Below are positions 1 through 10,791 of a stretch of 64,000 nucleotides of DNA, one piece after another. The stretch's first letter is position 1; every line of letters starts with the position of its first letter. Under the pieces are notes generated by a model. It worked only from the letters and a program-made list of their open reading frames with translations. It did not search any database and was not told the DNA's origin. The DNA lies in NCBI GenBank assembly GCA_009809945.1, contig WTPW01000030.1, positions 401,779 through 465,778 on the forward strand, given 5' to 3'. The stretch comes from Gigaspora margarita (taxonomy: Eukaryota > Glomeromycota > Glomeromycetes > Diversisporales > Gigasporaceae). The position numbers and the translations under genes are program-made.

Positions 1-160
1 TTGCCTTCCCGACATTTTTTATTAATGTACCAAAGTAGGTTTAGACTACCGTTTCTTGTATTTTTCACATTTTTCTCTTTTTTCGCTTGTTTTGTTTTCT
101 TCGGGATGATCCGGGTCAGTCAAAATTTCGCAATTTGATTGGTCCATCATCTGTCGATCA
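1..160 (+). repeat. Dispersed repeat, copy 1 (cut by window start)
   Basis: Block containing GACATTTTTTATTAATG, then TTTAGACTACCG, TTTCGCTTGTTTTG and GATCCGGGTCAGTC. The same blocks in the same order recur at 18396-18505 and 18976-19035, degenerate at 27361-27460, and reverse-complemented at 44755-44885 and 57840-57935. I do not recognise the family. No terminal repeats or coding sequence are seen, so it may be a non-autonomous element or a fragment of one. Confidence 0.6.
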
Positions 161-607
161 TCAAAAATTCCCTCCGCTTTAACCTATCCCCAGAATTATA
201 TTGTTTTGAAATGTAGATCGGATCTTCAATATTTTGATTATTTTGATTGGCTGCTTACAGCATGTGGCCCGAACTTTTTCAACCCCCCTAAAATCACCAG
301 TCAAAAAAATTTCGCATGTAACGTTACACAACATTTATAGCTAGCGTTAGTGTTGAAATTAATGTCTCAAAAAATGTACTATGTTATCCTTTGCTTCGCA
401 AAGGATAGTTTATGCTTCCGCTACGGCTGTCGCCTCCGCTCCAGCATTTTTTTTACTAATGCTCAGAAAAAAAAAGGACTATTCGGTTACTTTACCCTAA
501 CCCTAAAGTCTTAAAAAACGACTTTACTAATTAAAAATTTATAAGCACAAAAGTAGTAATCAATTATTTTGTAAGAAAATATACATTATACATTATAATT
601 AATAAAA
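161..607. other. Intergenic stretch
   Basis: AT-rich spacer with no supported gene. It contains a short palindrome around GTAACGTTAC (about 320), which also occurs near 17551, a small hairpin (CCTTTGCTTCGCAAAGG, about 389), and a short telomere-like run (CCCTAACCCTAA, about 494). Confidence 0.5.
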
Positions 608-1523
608 TTAAATCCAGAATATATTGCGATTACAACCCTCCCATGTGTTTGGAATTTTTTGTTTCCTATCAAATTGCTCACAATCATCTATCATTTTTCG
701 CAAAGAATTAAAATTTTTATCGATAGAATTAATCCATTGTTTCGCATTTGGCATTTGAGTGTGTTTGTCAATTATAATTTTTGCACGATCCATTAATGAA
801 TAAAGTTCTTTTACTTTGTATTCGATGTTTGACATTTCATTATCTTTGGTTGTATCATCTTGATATATCGTCTTGAGAGAATATATCAATTGGAAGTAAT
901 ACATCGTCTTGAGAAAATAAATTTTCTTGTGTTAATAATTTAGCAGTGTTTGAAATTTTTTCATTCGAAATATCATATTGATTTGATTTAGAATTAGTCA
1001 CAAGTTTATTTAAAATTGAAAGAAAAAGATTTTCCGGTAGGTCTTTAAAAGGATTATCGTAATTCTCAGTAAATCGCAGAAACGGATAATACTCATGACG
1101 TTGAATCTAAAAATATTTAAGTTATTAAAATATAAATATGATAAATTATCAAAATAAATATACCTTTTTAAAGAATCCAGTGGGAATTGGATTTACTCTC
1201 TGATCAATAAATGAATTAAGAAAAACGGAGATATCTATATGTAAAACTTGCGTGCATGGTTCTGCACTATCGAAATCTTCATACGAATTCATAAAGTTTA
1301 ATAAGACATCGACAAGCTGATCCTGGGTATAAGCAAGATTTTGACGTTGTTTAATTTCTTTTTCATAATTTTCTTTTGCCTTAATCCGGTTTGTATTACT
1401 TACCGAAGTTCTACAGTTGATGCACGACAACGCAGTTTTCCCATTTTTTCCAATAAAGCTTTCTTTTGTGTAATGGCCTCTGCAACGAATACATTTTTCC
1501 TTTTTGTGATCAATATCAGTCAT
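608..1523 (-). CDS. Zinc-ribbon protein of a Glomeromycotina-expanded family, two exons
   Basis: Hypothetical protein with an N-terminal Cys4 ribbon: MTDIDHKKEKCIRCRGHY.., with a second pair CINC about 20 residues later (C-x2-C..C-x2-C), then a basic, coiled-coil-like stretch. I chose the ATG at 1523-1521 because it directly precedes the ribbon. Exon 1 is 1523-1164 and exon 2 runs 1106-608, with an intron of 57 nt (GTATAT..TTTTAG) in phase 0; the exon 2 frame reads IQRHEYYPFLRF. The C-terminal part (..AKQWINSIDKNFNSLRKMI..) resembles, from memory, C-termini of related Rhizophagus proteins. Around 871-915 the frame is interrupted by a 31-nt segment that repeats its neighbour (TCTCAAGACGAT twice). 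Removing it would restore one frame of about 275 residues, so it is either a recent small duplication or an extraordinarily short intron. Function unknown; nucleic-acid binding is a guess from the ribbon. Confidence 0.62.
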
Positions 1524-1663
1524 AATTGCAAAAAAAAAAAAAATGGAAATGAAAGAAAGAGTGCAACGAATGAAAAAGAGACGTGGGAAAATTTGATCCA
1601 TTTTACTTTATATATATCGTTTTCTTTAGTGATTAATTTAGTGATTAATTAATTATAATAGAT

Positions 1664-2510
1664 CAAATAGAAAATGTACTATAATATCACGTGATCTGCG
1701 AAATTTTTTAGACTGGTGTTACTAGCCTCATAACTTTTTCCACCATGGCTAGGGTACTCTAATATGTATAACTGTATAACATATAAAAATATAATTATTC
1801 AACACTTGTTTATATGCTTGATTGAAAAATTGATTAATAAATTAATCAAGTAATTTATCGGCTATAGCCGGCTATAGTCGGCTACTAGTCGATAGTCGAT
1901 GATAGCTTACCGATAGCTGACCTAGCTGACCGAACCCATCCCTAATGATAACGTTAAATAAAATTTGAGCCAATCATTTATGTATATTGAATTATTATTG
2001 AGAATAAAAGTGATTATTGATCTGAAATTATAAGTCCGATTATGTTGCTTATGAATTTTTGTATGTATATAACCGGGTTGTTTATAAATTTTTGTACCCG
2101 ATTGTGACCTAATTACTTATAAATTTTTATGCATATGTACTGATTGTTATCATTATATCAGCTAATTTTTAATAATCACAGTGATTTAACTGGATATTTC
2201 CATATGATAGGTTAAACGAAGTACATTATTTTTAAGTTTTATTTGTTGAACGCTACACAAAATCGATTACTATTAAAAAAACACTGAGGAGAAATGTTTC
2301 ATAATTTTTCAAATCTATTACATTGACTATTAGAATGAGGAATGTGAGTGAAGCATAAATTTATTTTAAATGGTTGCTCTAATTAACCTTTTTTTCATAA
2401 TTTTAAATTATTAGGACGTGAGTATAAAAATAATTATGAAGAATATACGTGCTGTTTATTATTTAGAATATCTTTTATAACCATATATATATGCTACTGA
2501 ATAATTAAAG
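1664..2510. other. Intergenic stretch with a hAT-like GC-rich fragment
   Basis: Mostly AT-rich. At 1858-1946 there is a cluster of CGGCTATAG / GTCGATAG / AGCTGACC motifs ending in ACCCATCCCTA, which looks like the subterminal array and end of a hAT-type element, but no matching other end or 8-bp duplication was found. The upstream exon(s) of the kinase gene should lie in 2200-2510 but I could not place them with confidence. Confidence 0.45.
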
Positions 2511-4996
2511 TATTTATGGTCTTTGTGCAAATTGTATTAATCCGAGAACTCATTATCGTTGGTGTCGGCCATGTGAAGAGCAGCAATTTCGCGAAAATTT
2601 CTCTAATTGGACTAGCGGAAATAAAGAAATCGATTCTTTTATACAATTTTCTCAAATTTCATCTAATTCACCAGAAGTTGTATTTGAATGGATTCCATTT
2701 AGCGAATTTTCAACATTTAAATTTAAATATGGGGGAGCAATCGTTAATCTTTATGATGCCTACTGGCTTTCTGGTCCAAGAGTCATATGGGACACAAAGT
2801 TGCAAAAATATATCAGGTCAAGCTCTCATCCTGTGACGTTGATGATTCACTTGCAAAGCACGTCTGTAAAAGAAGTAATACAACAGGTCAGTTTAATTTC
2901 AATTTCTATTACAATAATAAAATTAGCAAAATTTTGATTAACTTATTACAAATAGCACCAAAATTTTCTACATTGTCTCAATAATAATTTTGCTCCAGGA
3001 ATTGATTGGTATGGAATATCTCAAGATCCAGAAACAAATGCACTCATATCTGTTAGTGAGCTCGCTGACAATGGGTCACTTCTTGATTACTTGCGATCGA
3101 ATTGCATTAATTTAAATTGGAAAACCAGGCTTAATTTTTTATGGCAAATTTCCAAAGATTTGCTATGCCTTTTTAATTCTGGATTTACTTATTCTGCATT
3201 AGGAACCGGTTCATTTGTTGTGAAAAATGACCAGACAGTTGCATTGCAAGATTTCCTTGGTGCATTTGATAGTAAACAATCACATTTATTTACATATTAT
3301 GCGCCGTCATATATGAGTCCAGAATTCTTCGAAGAATATAATATTACTAAAGAGTGTAATATATACACATTTGGTTTGATGATGTATAGATTCTCAGCGC
3401 CCTTTATGCAAGAGCTTAAAAAAGATCTAGATTTAAGTCTTGTGCCTGAAAGTACACCAAAATCTTATACTACCTTAATGAGACAATGCTTAAATTATGA
3501 TCCAAAACTTCGTCCTTCTATGGCACAAATTTTTAATAAACTAGGTGAATTGTATCTTGAAGTAGAACGAAACATCTGTTCACCGATCACAGCTGAGTTT
3601 CGAATCGCAGATGAATTTCGACAAATGTGTCGTGTAGAATTTGACAACAAATTGAATGAATCGGATACCATATCTCCAAATGATAAAGACATTTCTACAG
3701 GCTCACTGTTATCTACTATTAGTAATCTTGGCGTGGATTTAATCGATATTGATCAATTTGCAAATAGGCAGTACATTGGGGGAGGTGGATTTGGCTCTAT
3801 TGAAAAGGCTTTATGGAGACGAACTAATAGGATGTCATTTTGAAAAGAATTAAAAATATTGCGGCAATAAACCACAAAGAACGCAAAGCATTTATTCATG
3901 AGCTAAAGATACACAGTCAACTCGACTGTATAGATCGAATTGTCAGAATGCTTGGAGTAACGCAGTGTAATTTTCAGTTATTATAATAAGGAAAAGATTT
4001 CAAATTCAAAAAAAATTTTAAATTCATTTTTTGTAATTCATTTTAAATTGTCTATTAGCTGAAGAAAATTTTTTTATGGTTATGCAATATGCAAACGATG
4101 GTGATTTGGTAAATTTTCTTAAGACGAATTTTTCAAAGCTAGAATGGTCTGATAAATTTCGACTTGCATTTGAAATTGCAGAGGGTTTAAGCTTTTTGCA
4201 TAGAGAGAATGTCGTGCATAGAGATTTAGTACGTGTGTTTTATTAAATTGTCTCATTTTCTTCTTTAATTCAAATATTTAATTAACACTTTATTATATCC
4301 ATTATATCCATTATAGCACTCTGGGAATATTCTGATTCATGAAAAACATGCCAAAATCACAGACTTTGGAATATCTCGTCAAATTAACACTGATACAACT
4401 ATTCATCATGGAATTTTCGGAAGGATACCGTATATAGAATCTAGGTTATTACGTCAATTAGATTACCCTTATGATAAACGGTCAGATATATACTCTTTCG
4501 GTGTTCTAATGTGGGAAATTTCTAGTGGCCAGTGCCCATTTAATGGACTTGATGAACTAACTACTCGCTTAAATATAATTGATGCCAATCGAGAAACGCC
4601 AGTTCCGGGTACTCCAGATATTTATCGCGAACTCTATGTTGAATGTTGGGACGACGAACCTCAAAAGAGGCCTACAATTGATATAGTATTAGAACGCTTA
4701 ATATCCATGAATAGTCAATATTTTATATCATGTATTTATCATTTTCAATGCAGCACTATCTTTTTCCTTTGTTTTTGTTTTTTTTTTTTAATTTAATTTA
4801 TGCTTCAAAAGCTTCCGTTTCAGATGAACCATCACAAACATCCGAAGGCATCTCGAATTTTGAAGATGTATCAAAAAGTGAGTAACGCTTTAATTATCAT
4901 CTGTATGTAGACATGAACATTTGAAGTTTGACTTTTAATTTTTCGGACTTAGGCTATCCTCTTATTCCATCCCATCTTATGGACAACGAAGGGTAG
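2511..4996 (+). CDS. Tandem pseudokinase-kinase protein (TKL/SLR-type AM-fungal family), one frame disruption
   Basis: Exons 2511-2886, 2956-3966, 4059-4228, 4317-4713, 4824-4877 and 4953-4996, all with GT..AG introns of 69-110 nt that keep frame; the first exon upstream is not identified. In order: a Cys-pair module (YGLCANC..WCRPC..NWTSGN, from 2515); a kinase-like domain (about 2640-3570) whose catalytic loop and DFG are degenerate (LFNSGFTYSALGTGS; LQDFLGAF), so a pseudokinase; then a second domain with glycine loop IGGGGFGS (about 3775), the VAIK-type lysine (VILK, 3834-3845), HRDLHSGN split by an intron (4217-4328) and DFG (4362-4370), which looks catalytic. Expected to phosphorylate Ser/Thr or Tyr. 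Between the two domains, at about 3832, the frame shifts by one base (consistent with one missing base); this may be an assembly error or a real lesion. The tail is Ser/Glu-rich and ends at TAG 4994-4996. Confidence 0.78.
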
Positions 4997-5253
4997 GGTG
5001 AATGCAGAGCTGGTTATGGTCACGGGTTTCATTATTAGTGAATCACACTATGTTATAATAATTTTGAATTGTCTAGTTTTTTTTTCTTTATAAACTACGT
5101 ATATTATTACTTTTAATAAATGTAAATTTATTTTTAAATGTAAAATTTATTATGGCATTTTAATAAATTAATGAAATTTTTAAAATTTATGTACACAATA
5201 TTGGGCAGACGATGAAAAAATAACAGGATATTTTTTTCATGTGCTGCATAGAA
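4997..5253. other. Short intergenic spacer
   Basis: AT-rich downstream region of the kinase gene. Nothing else supported. The last 8 bases (GCATAGAA, 5246-5253) are the left target duplication of the next element. Confidence 0.5.
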
Positions 5254-5964
5254 TAGAGCTTGTACCCGTATAAGTGTTACCCGGGTAACCCGGTTAACAC
5301 CTGTCAACCGGGTCATAGCTATCGTTAACTGGGTGACCCGGATTAATTATCCATAAGCATGATAATGTGACGTACAAACGTATGTACAGTACGTATGTCC
5401 GTTGGGAGTGAGGTCATTTTAAATTTTATTATTTAAACCCAGTTTATTTTCCGACGGCCTCTAGCCGTTGGAGAATAAACTGATTATATTACAGCTATTA
5501 TCATGATTCTCGGGGCACCTGTAAAACCTGCCGAATGATTTTTAGGCCGGTTAAACTTATATATTAAATTTTATACACAAAAATTAAATAAATTTATCAG
5601 TTACCATTATCATTATACGTAGGTTTTTAAAAAAATGCATATAAGAGAATTTATGATTTTGCATCAACCAATCAAAAAAAAACTGGGTTACCCGGATTAT
5701 TAAGATGACCAGTTTATAATGTTGTAAACGGGTGAGTAACCCGGAGCTTAAATTTTTTAACGGGTACAACCTCTAGATTTACTTAAAAAAATTACATACC
5801 CTTAAGAGCTACCTCAATTTTCATTAGCCAATCAAACAAACCGGGTCAACCGGGTCACCCGGGTAACCCGGATTTTTTAAAACAATCCGGTTTGTGACCC
5901 GGTAATAATCTGGTAAACGGGCGGGTTATCCGGAATTTGAAATTTATTTCGGGTACAACCTCTA
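5254..5964. mobile_element. hAT-type non-autonomous element with ACCCGG arrays
   Basis: Begins TAGAGCTTGTACCCG and ends CGGGTACAACCTCTA (inverted), flanked by a perfect 8-bp duplication GCATAGAA at 5246-5253 and 5965-5972, the hAT signature. Many ACCCGG/CCGGGT units and palindromes such as GGGTAACCCGG crowd both ends; in hAT elements such subterminal motifs bind the transposase. A second internal copy of the right end (about 5648-5779, ending AACCTCTAG) shows a partial internal duplication. A perfect-looking hairpin lies at 5449-5483. No coding sequence, so mobilised in trans if at all. Confidence 0.82.
5449..5483. repeat. Hairpin inside the hAT element
   Basis: Left arm CAGTTTATTTTCCGACGG, right arm CCGTTGGAGAATAAACTG, loop CCTCTAG-like. 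About 16 of 18 positions pair. It stands alone between the two ACCCGG clusters. Confidence 0.7.
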
Positions 5965-6170
5965 GCATAGAAGCGCATGAGTGACATAAACTCGGATGAA
6001 AAAAATTTCCTGTTATTTGTCGTATGCCCAATATTTATGTTATTCGGCAGATATGTGATGTTTTTTCCTGTGATGTTTTTGCATAAATGATTACGTAACC
6101 TAATGCAAAAAAAATATCGTGGCAAAAAAATTCACATGATCATATAAATGTCGAATATGTTGAACTCATA

Positions 6171-6420
6171 CAGGGGGGTCCCCAAAATTCCGGGTCGGAA
6201 TGCATCGGAACATTGATCGGATAGGCCGGAATTGATCAATTTTGCCCACGATCACTAAGAATTTTACTAATGAAACCATAGTCGTTCATTAAGTAAAAAA
6301 TGCCCAGCTGATAATTTTACTATAGTTCCTGTTAACCGAAATAACTAACCCTAACCCTAACCCGACCCTAACCACGACACATTCCGGCCATTCCGACCCG
6401 GAAATTTAGGGATCCTCCTG
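6171..6420. mobile_element. TA-flanked MITE, copy A (Tc1/mariner-type)
   Basis: 250 bp with terminal inverted repeats of about 33 bp (CAGGGGGGTCCCC.. against CAGGAGGATCCCT..), flanked on both sides by TA (6169-6170 and 6421-6422). A close copy lies at 6568-6804. The interior carries a short telomere-like run, AACCCTAACCCTAACCC (6348-6364 region), absent from copy B. No coding capacity. Confidence 0.85.
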
Positions 6421-6567
6421 TAAAATTCGATAAGTTGGGAATTATAAGCTATTTGACTATTATAATGCTGGTGAGACTCTGAGATTATTCCCATCCAACC
6501 AATGATCACAACTAATGATACCTGAAACTATTTTTGCAATTAGAAATGGCTTAGAATCTAACTCATA

Positions 6568-6804
6568 CGGGGGACCCCAAAAATTCCGAGTCGGGATACG
6601 TCGGATGCATCGGAAACATGGTCGAATGGATCGGAATTGATCAATTTTGCCTCAAGATCATAAAAAATTTTACTAATAAGTCATAAACATCCATTAAGTA
6701 AAAAATGCCCAGCTGATAATTTTGCTATATTACCTGTTAACAACTAGAGCTAAACGTCGACCTAGATCCAACGCATCCGACGCGGAAATTTGGGGATAGC
6801 CCTG
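6568..6804. mobile_element. TA-flanked MITE, copy B
   Basis: 237 bp, same family as 6171-6420 (shared block TTAAGTAAAAAATGCCCAGC and TIRs CGGGGGACCCC.. / CAGGGCTATCCCC..). TA flanks at 6566-6567 and 6805-6806. It sits inside the hAT element near its left end. Confidence 0.82.
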
Positions 6805-6958
6805 TAAAAATAGTTTCATCTGTCGAAACTTTGACGATTGACGAAACTCTTAACAACTAATAAAATATAAAAATAAATCGGCTCTCTTTTGATAAGCTTC
6901 CTTATAACGACCTTTGGATATTATGAGTCTTAAATTACTGTTATTTCACCATAAACAT

Positions 6959-9673
6959 TAGAGATGTTATGCGGGTAGGGCCAACCCGGGTCATGCGGGT
7001 CACGGGTCATTATCGGATTTACCCGAGCCAAAAAAAGGTTAGTCAAAGTTTATATAATTCGCTGCTTCAATAATAATTTGCTGATCGATAAGTTATTGAT
7101 TTCGGCACTAGATAGCTGCGCGACGCCATCGCGCGAAACCAGGAACGGAAGGCCATTATAGTAGTTAAACTTGAATGTTTAATATACAGTTTATTATTAA
7201 CTCAATTAGTCATATAAGAGAAAGGAAATTCAATCATTTTTAGTAATAATTATTTATTATATAACAGTCTACAAAGCCTTATCGATGTTTTAACATCAAT
7301 AAATTATTACGTTTGTTGAATGATTTTATAAAATATTTTCTTTCTTTGCAGTGAATAAATTATTAAGTTCGTTAAGTAGTTCTATAAACTCTTTTTTTCA
7401 TCAAATAAAAAGGTCAATCAAGATTATAAAGAACAAATGAGAAATGACGTAGAGCTTATATACATAAATATCATAACTGCTGATTAAATTAATTTAATGC
7501 TTTTTAATTGAATATGCGTTAAATTGGTTCAGAATCACCTTTAGTTATTCGAAATTCTTTACCGATTTGAGTGAATCTAAAATTTCGTTTCAACATAACA
7601 GTCATAGGACATGTCCCCTAGAAATAAATTTATAATAAAAATTATAAAAAAAACATATGAATTTACTATATAACTTTGAGCTAAGATCCCTCTCTGGGTT
7701 AACTAATTAACTTAAAATTAAAGTTTGCAGGTATATAGAACAAGAAAAGAAGAAAATTTTGAGCTTAAAAAACCATATTAAAATTTTGCTAATTTTGCAC
7801 TTTTTCAAAATGTAACTCTGTCAAAAACAAATATTTACAAATTTTAAATCAGTAATTATATGTAAAATTATGCTCTGAACAACTTTACTTAGGCGACGGA
7901 AGTAGGTTACCTTGTAAGAAAAATGGGTTATCTATGTACTAAAGTTAAAATTTATCGTATTTCATAATAAAACTTTTTTTTCTTATTAGGTAACCTACTT
8001 TGGGCTCTTAAGCAAAGTTGTTCGGCATGTAATTTTACATCACATATGAGATTGATTCGCGTTTTTCGGACCTTTTCTAAGTGAAAAATGGGTTTAAAGT
8101 TCGAAAAAAATTTTTTTTTTTAAAAAAAAATTTTTTATTTTATTTTTTTTTTAAAAAAATTTTTTTTTTCGAACTTTAAACCCATTTTTCACTTAGAAAA
8201 GGTCCGAAAAACGCGAATCAATCTCAGATGTGATGTAAAATTACATGCCGAACAACTTTGCTTAAGAGCCCAAAGTAGGTTACCTAATAAGAAAAAAAAG
8301 TTTTATTATGAAATACGATAAATTTTAACTTTAGTACATAGATAACCATTTTTCTTACAAGGTAACCTACTTCCGTCGCCTAAGTAAAGTTGTTCAGAGC
8401 ATAATTTTACATATAATTGCTGATTTAAAATTTGTAAATATTTGTTTTTGACAGAGTTACATTTTGAAAAAGTGCAAAATTAGCAAAATTTTAATATGGT
8501 TTTTTAAGCTCAAAATTTTCTTCTTTTTTTGTTCTATATACCTGCAAACTTTACTTTTAAGTTAATTAGTTAACCCAGAGAGGGATCTTAGCTCAAAGTT
8601 ATATAGTAAATTCATATGTTTTTTTATAATTTTTATTATAAATTTATTTTAAACCAATTTTAAGGGGACATGTCCTATGACTGATAAGTGTATTTAGAAT
8701 CAACTTATCTTAATTCTAAATCTACCAAGATTCTATTCCGATGTACTATATATACGCATACAACGAATACGTATTTATTATTATTATTATTTGACGGACC
8801 GACGAATTATGTTAATATAGCATGACTCAGAAATATAAATACAATCAATTCCTATATTCAAATAATTCATTGTTTATGCCAAGAAACACGGTGATTATAA
8901 AGCAATTTGGGAGGCGAATTTGGGGATCAGCATTTATAATTTTACGAATCTTGTTATAGGAATGGCAGGTGGATCAAATCAATAATACAGAAATCATATC
9001 TTTAGAATCGGAATCTTATTCTATATCTGATATATAGAATGGTATAACGTCAATCAAGATTAACAATTACCGAATTAAGCGACGACCATGAGAAAATAAT
9101 TTACGATTCAGGTATTGCACTTTAAAAATCAGACTAACAATTTTATGTGACACAAAATACAGAGGCAAATGTTACATCGGATGTGAAAATATAACATGCG
9201 AAGTTTCTATATATGCTTCGCCATATGGATTTATCCAATAATATGCAAAATTTTGTGTATGAACACCATTTAGTTTGCAATATAACCATACGCTATGAGA
9301 AATATTCAATGATATTCAATGTGACTTCGTTCCTGGTATAATCAGTCTTTAAAAAAATTAGACATTAGGTGTTTCAGAATTAATTATCCAATGTCTGATT
9401 TCAGATAAAATAAATAATATATCATATATATTTTTTCAAAATAAATAACATATAAATCAATCCTGCAATTGGCTAAGCCTAGTCCTTTTATTATACTAAT
9501 CCTGCGCAATCTTGGTATTATTTGTTCCATTTTAGTTAACTTGTAGCGAAAAATTTATCAAATTTTGGTTTTTGCCTATTTGACCCGTTGACCCGGGTTA
9601 TGACCCGAGTTGACCTTTGACCCGAATTATTTTAATCCCGGGTTACAACTTTCTGACCCGTTTAACAACTCTA
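6959..9673. mobile_element. hAT-type element of the ACCCGG family, nested
   Basis: Left end TAGAGATGTTATGCGGGT, right end inverse TAGAGTTGTTAAACGGGT; flanks ATAAACAT (6951-6958) and ATAAAAAT (9674-9681) match at 7 of 8. ACCCGG/GGGTCA clusters lie at 6970-7020 and 9578-9665, as in the element at 5254-5964. The homologous uninterrupted sequence at 11305-11330 reads straight through, supporting insertion here. The interior holds the palindrome 7598-8684 and about 900 bp (8700-9570) in which I see no gene. Confidence 0.75.
7598..8684. mobile_element. 1.09-kb near-perfect palindromic foldback element
   Basis: Two arms of about 540 bp, nearly identical in inverse, meet at an A/T tract near 8135. 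Ends read ACAGTCATAGGACATGTC and its inverse, with TA at 7596-7597 and 8685-8686. Arms carry TGAACAACTTTACTTAGG and GTAGGTTACCTT blocks. Only a few arm differences are visible, so formation or conversion is recent. No coding sequence. Decayed relatives occur at 42050-42370, 53060-53705 and 56511-56830. Confidence 0.88.
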
Positions 9674-9967
9674 ATAAAAATTCGTCAGTTGATATGAAAA
9701 CATTTAATTGACAATGACTTTTTTTTTATTAAGTCGTCAGTTCGTTATAAAAAGTTATTTTCGCAAAAATTAACAAGTTCTATCGGATATACCCGGGTAA
9801 TTAGCACAAAATAGAAGCTGTGTAGACATGCTTTACACGATTTCTAATAGAAAATCGCCAAATGGCATATTAAATTTTATTGTTTTTTGCCGTTCGTCAG
9901 ATGAAATGGTTTTATCATTCGTCAATAACGAATAAAGAAAGTTTCATCAGGTATCATTAATCACAAC

Positions 9968-10430
9968 TAGTGATGTTTGGTGAAATTAAATCAGGGTGGT
10001 GAAATGACTTCATCATTTCACCAGTATTAGTGTAACTGGTGAATTGGTGAAATTTGTGGAATTGAATTGGTGAAATGGTGAAATGGTGAAATTGATAAAA
10101 TGGTGAAATTCATTTATTAATAGTTAATACCTGACATATACTGTGTGTATTTTTAATTAATGTTAATATACTAATATCAACTATTTATGCTGGCAGTTAT
10201 TTGATACGTATTATGCCGCAAATATCAAACAACACTGCCGGCATAAATAGTTGATGCATATTAACATTAATTAAAAACACATGTCAGGTATTAACCATTA
10301 ATAAATAAATGGTTTACCATTTTATCAATTACACCATTTCACCATTTCACGATTTCACCGTTTTTACTAATTTCACCAATTCCACAAATTCATCAATTTT
10401 ACCAATAACTTAACGAAAGAGGTTCTTAGA
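9968..10430. repeat. Inverted-repeat element with GGTGAAATG arrays
   Basis: Left arm has many GGTGAAATG / GGTGAAATT units (9980-10110); right arm has the inverse CATTTCACC units (10310-10405). Between them a palindrome (TTAATACCTGACAT.. / ..CATGTCAGGTATTAA, CAACTATTTATGC / GCATAAATAGTTG) centres near 10220. Architecture matches the other subterminal-array elements, but a clean target duplication was not found. Confidence 0.7.
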
Positions 10431-10791
10431 TTTGTCGAGCTGAAAAATTATTTCGTCATCAACGTTTTGGGGTTTACGATAAACACGTTAGCAAAATAAT
10501 TGGATTGTCGGTGTTATTTTAATGGACTCATTATATCAAGATCAAGACAAATCAGCATTTCAAGCATGCTAATCATGAATACTATTTATGAATTATCGTA
10601 CATAATTTATCCCTTTCACTATATAATTCTTAAAATGCTTTTCATTCTTATAAGAGTTTTAACATGTATGATTCTAAATTAGATTAGGAATTTTTTCAAA
10701 AATAAAAACTAAAAAAACAAAAACAGTTATACGTTAATTGATCAATTAAGAATTTAAAAAAAACTTAGTTAACTACTACATGTGGTATATA

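Larger units (their letters stand above)
6513..9959. mobile_element. hAT-type element (TGACGAA family), interrupted by nested insertions
   Basis: Ends TAATGATACCTGA (left) and its inverse at 9948-9959, flanked by a perfect 8-bp duplication ATCACAAC at 6505-6512 and 9960-9967. Subterminal GACGAAAC/GTTTCGTC motifs occur near both ends (6825-6860, 9880-9945). Stretches at 6820-6960 and just after 9673 match 11165-11335 of the related element at 10792-11809, which supplies an uninterrupted version. Carries a MITE (6568-6804) and a second hAT (6959-9673). No transposase reading frame remains. Confidence 0.8.

Noticed and set aside
1341-1652. Plus-strand frame
   Set aside because: Antisense shadow of the zinc-ribbon gene.
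5877-6125. Minus-strand frame as a gene
   Set aside because: Overlaps the right end of a hAT element and its ACCCGG array; no protein features.
6348-6372. True telomere
   Set aside because: Only two to three units, inside a MITE whose sister copy lacks them.
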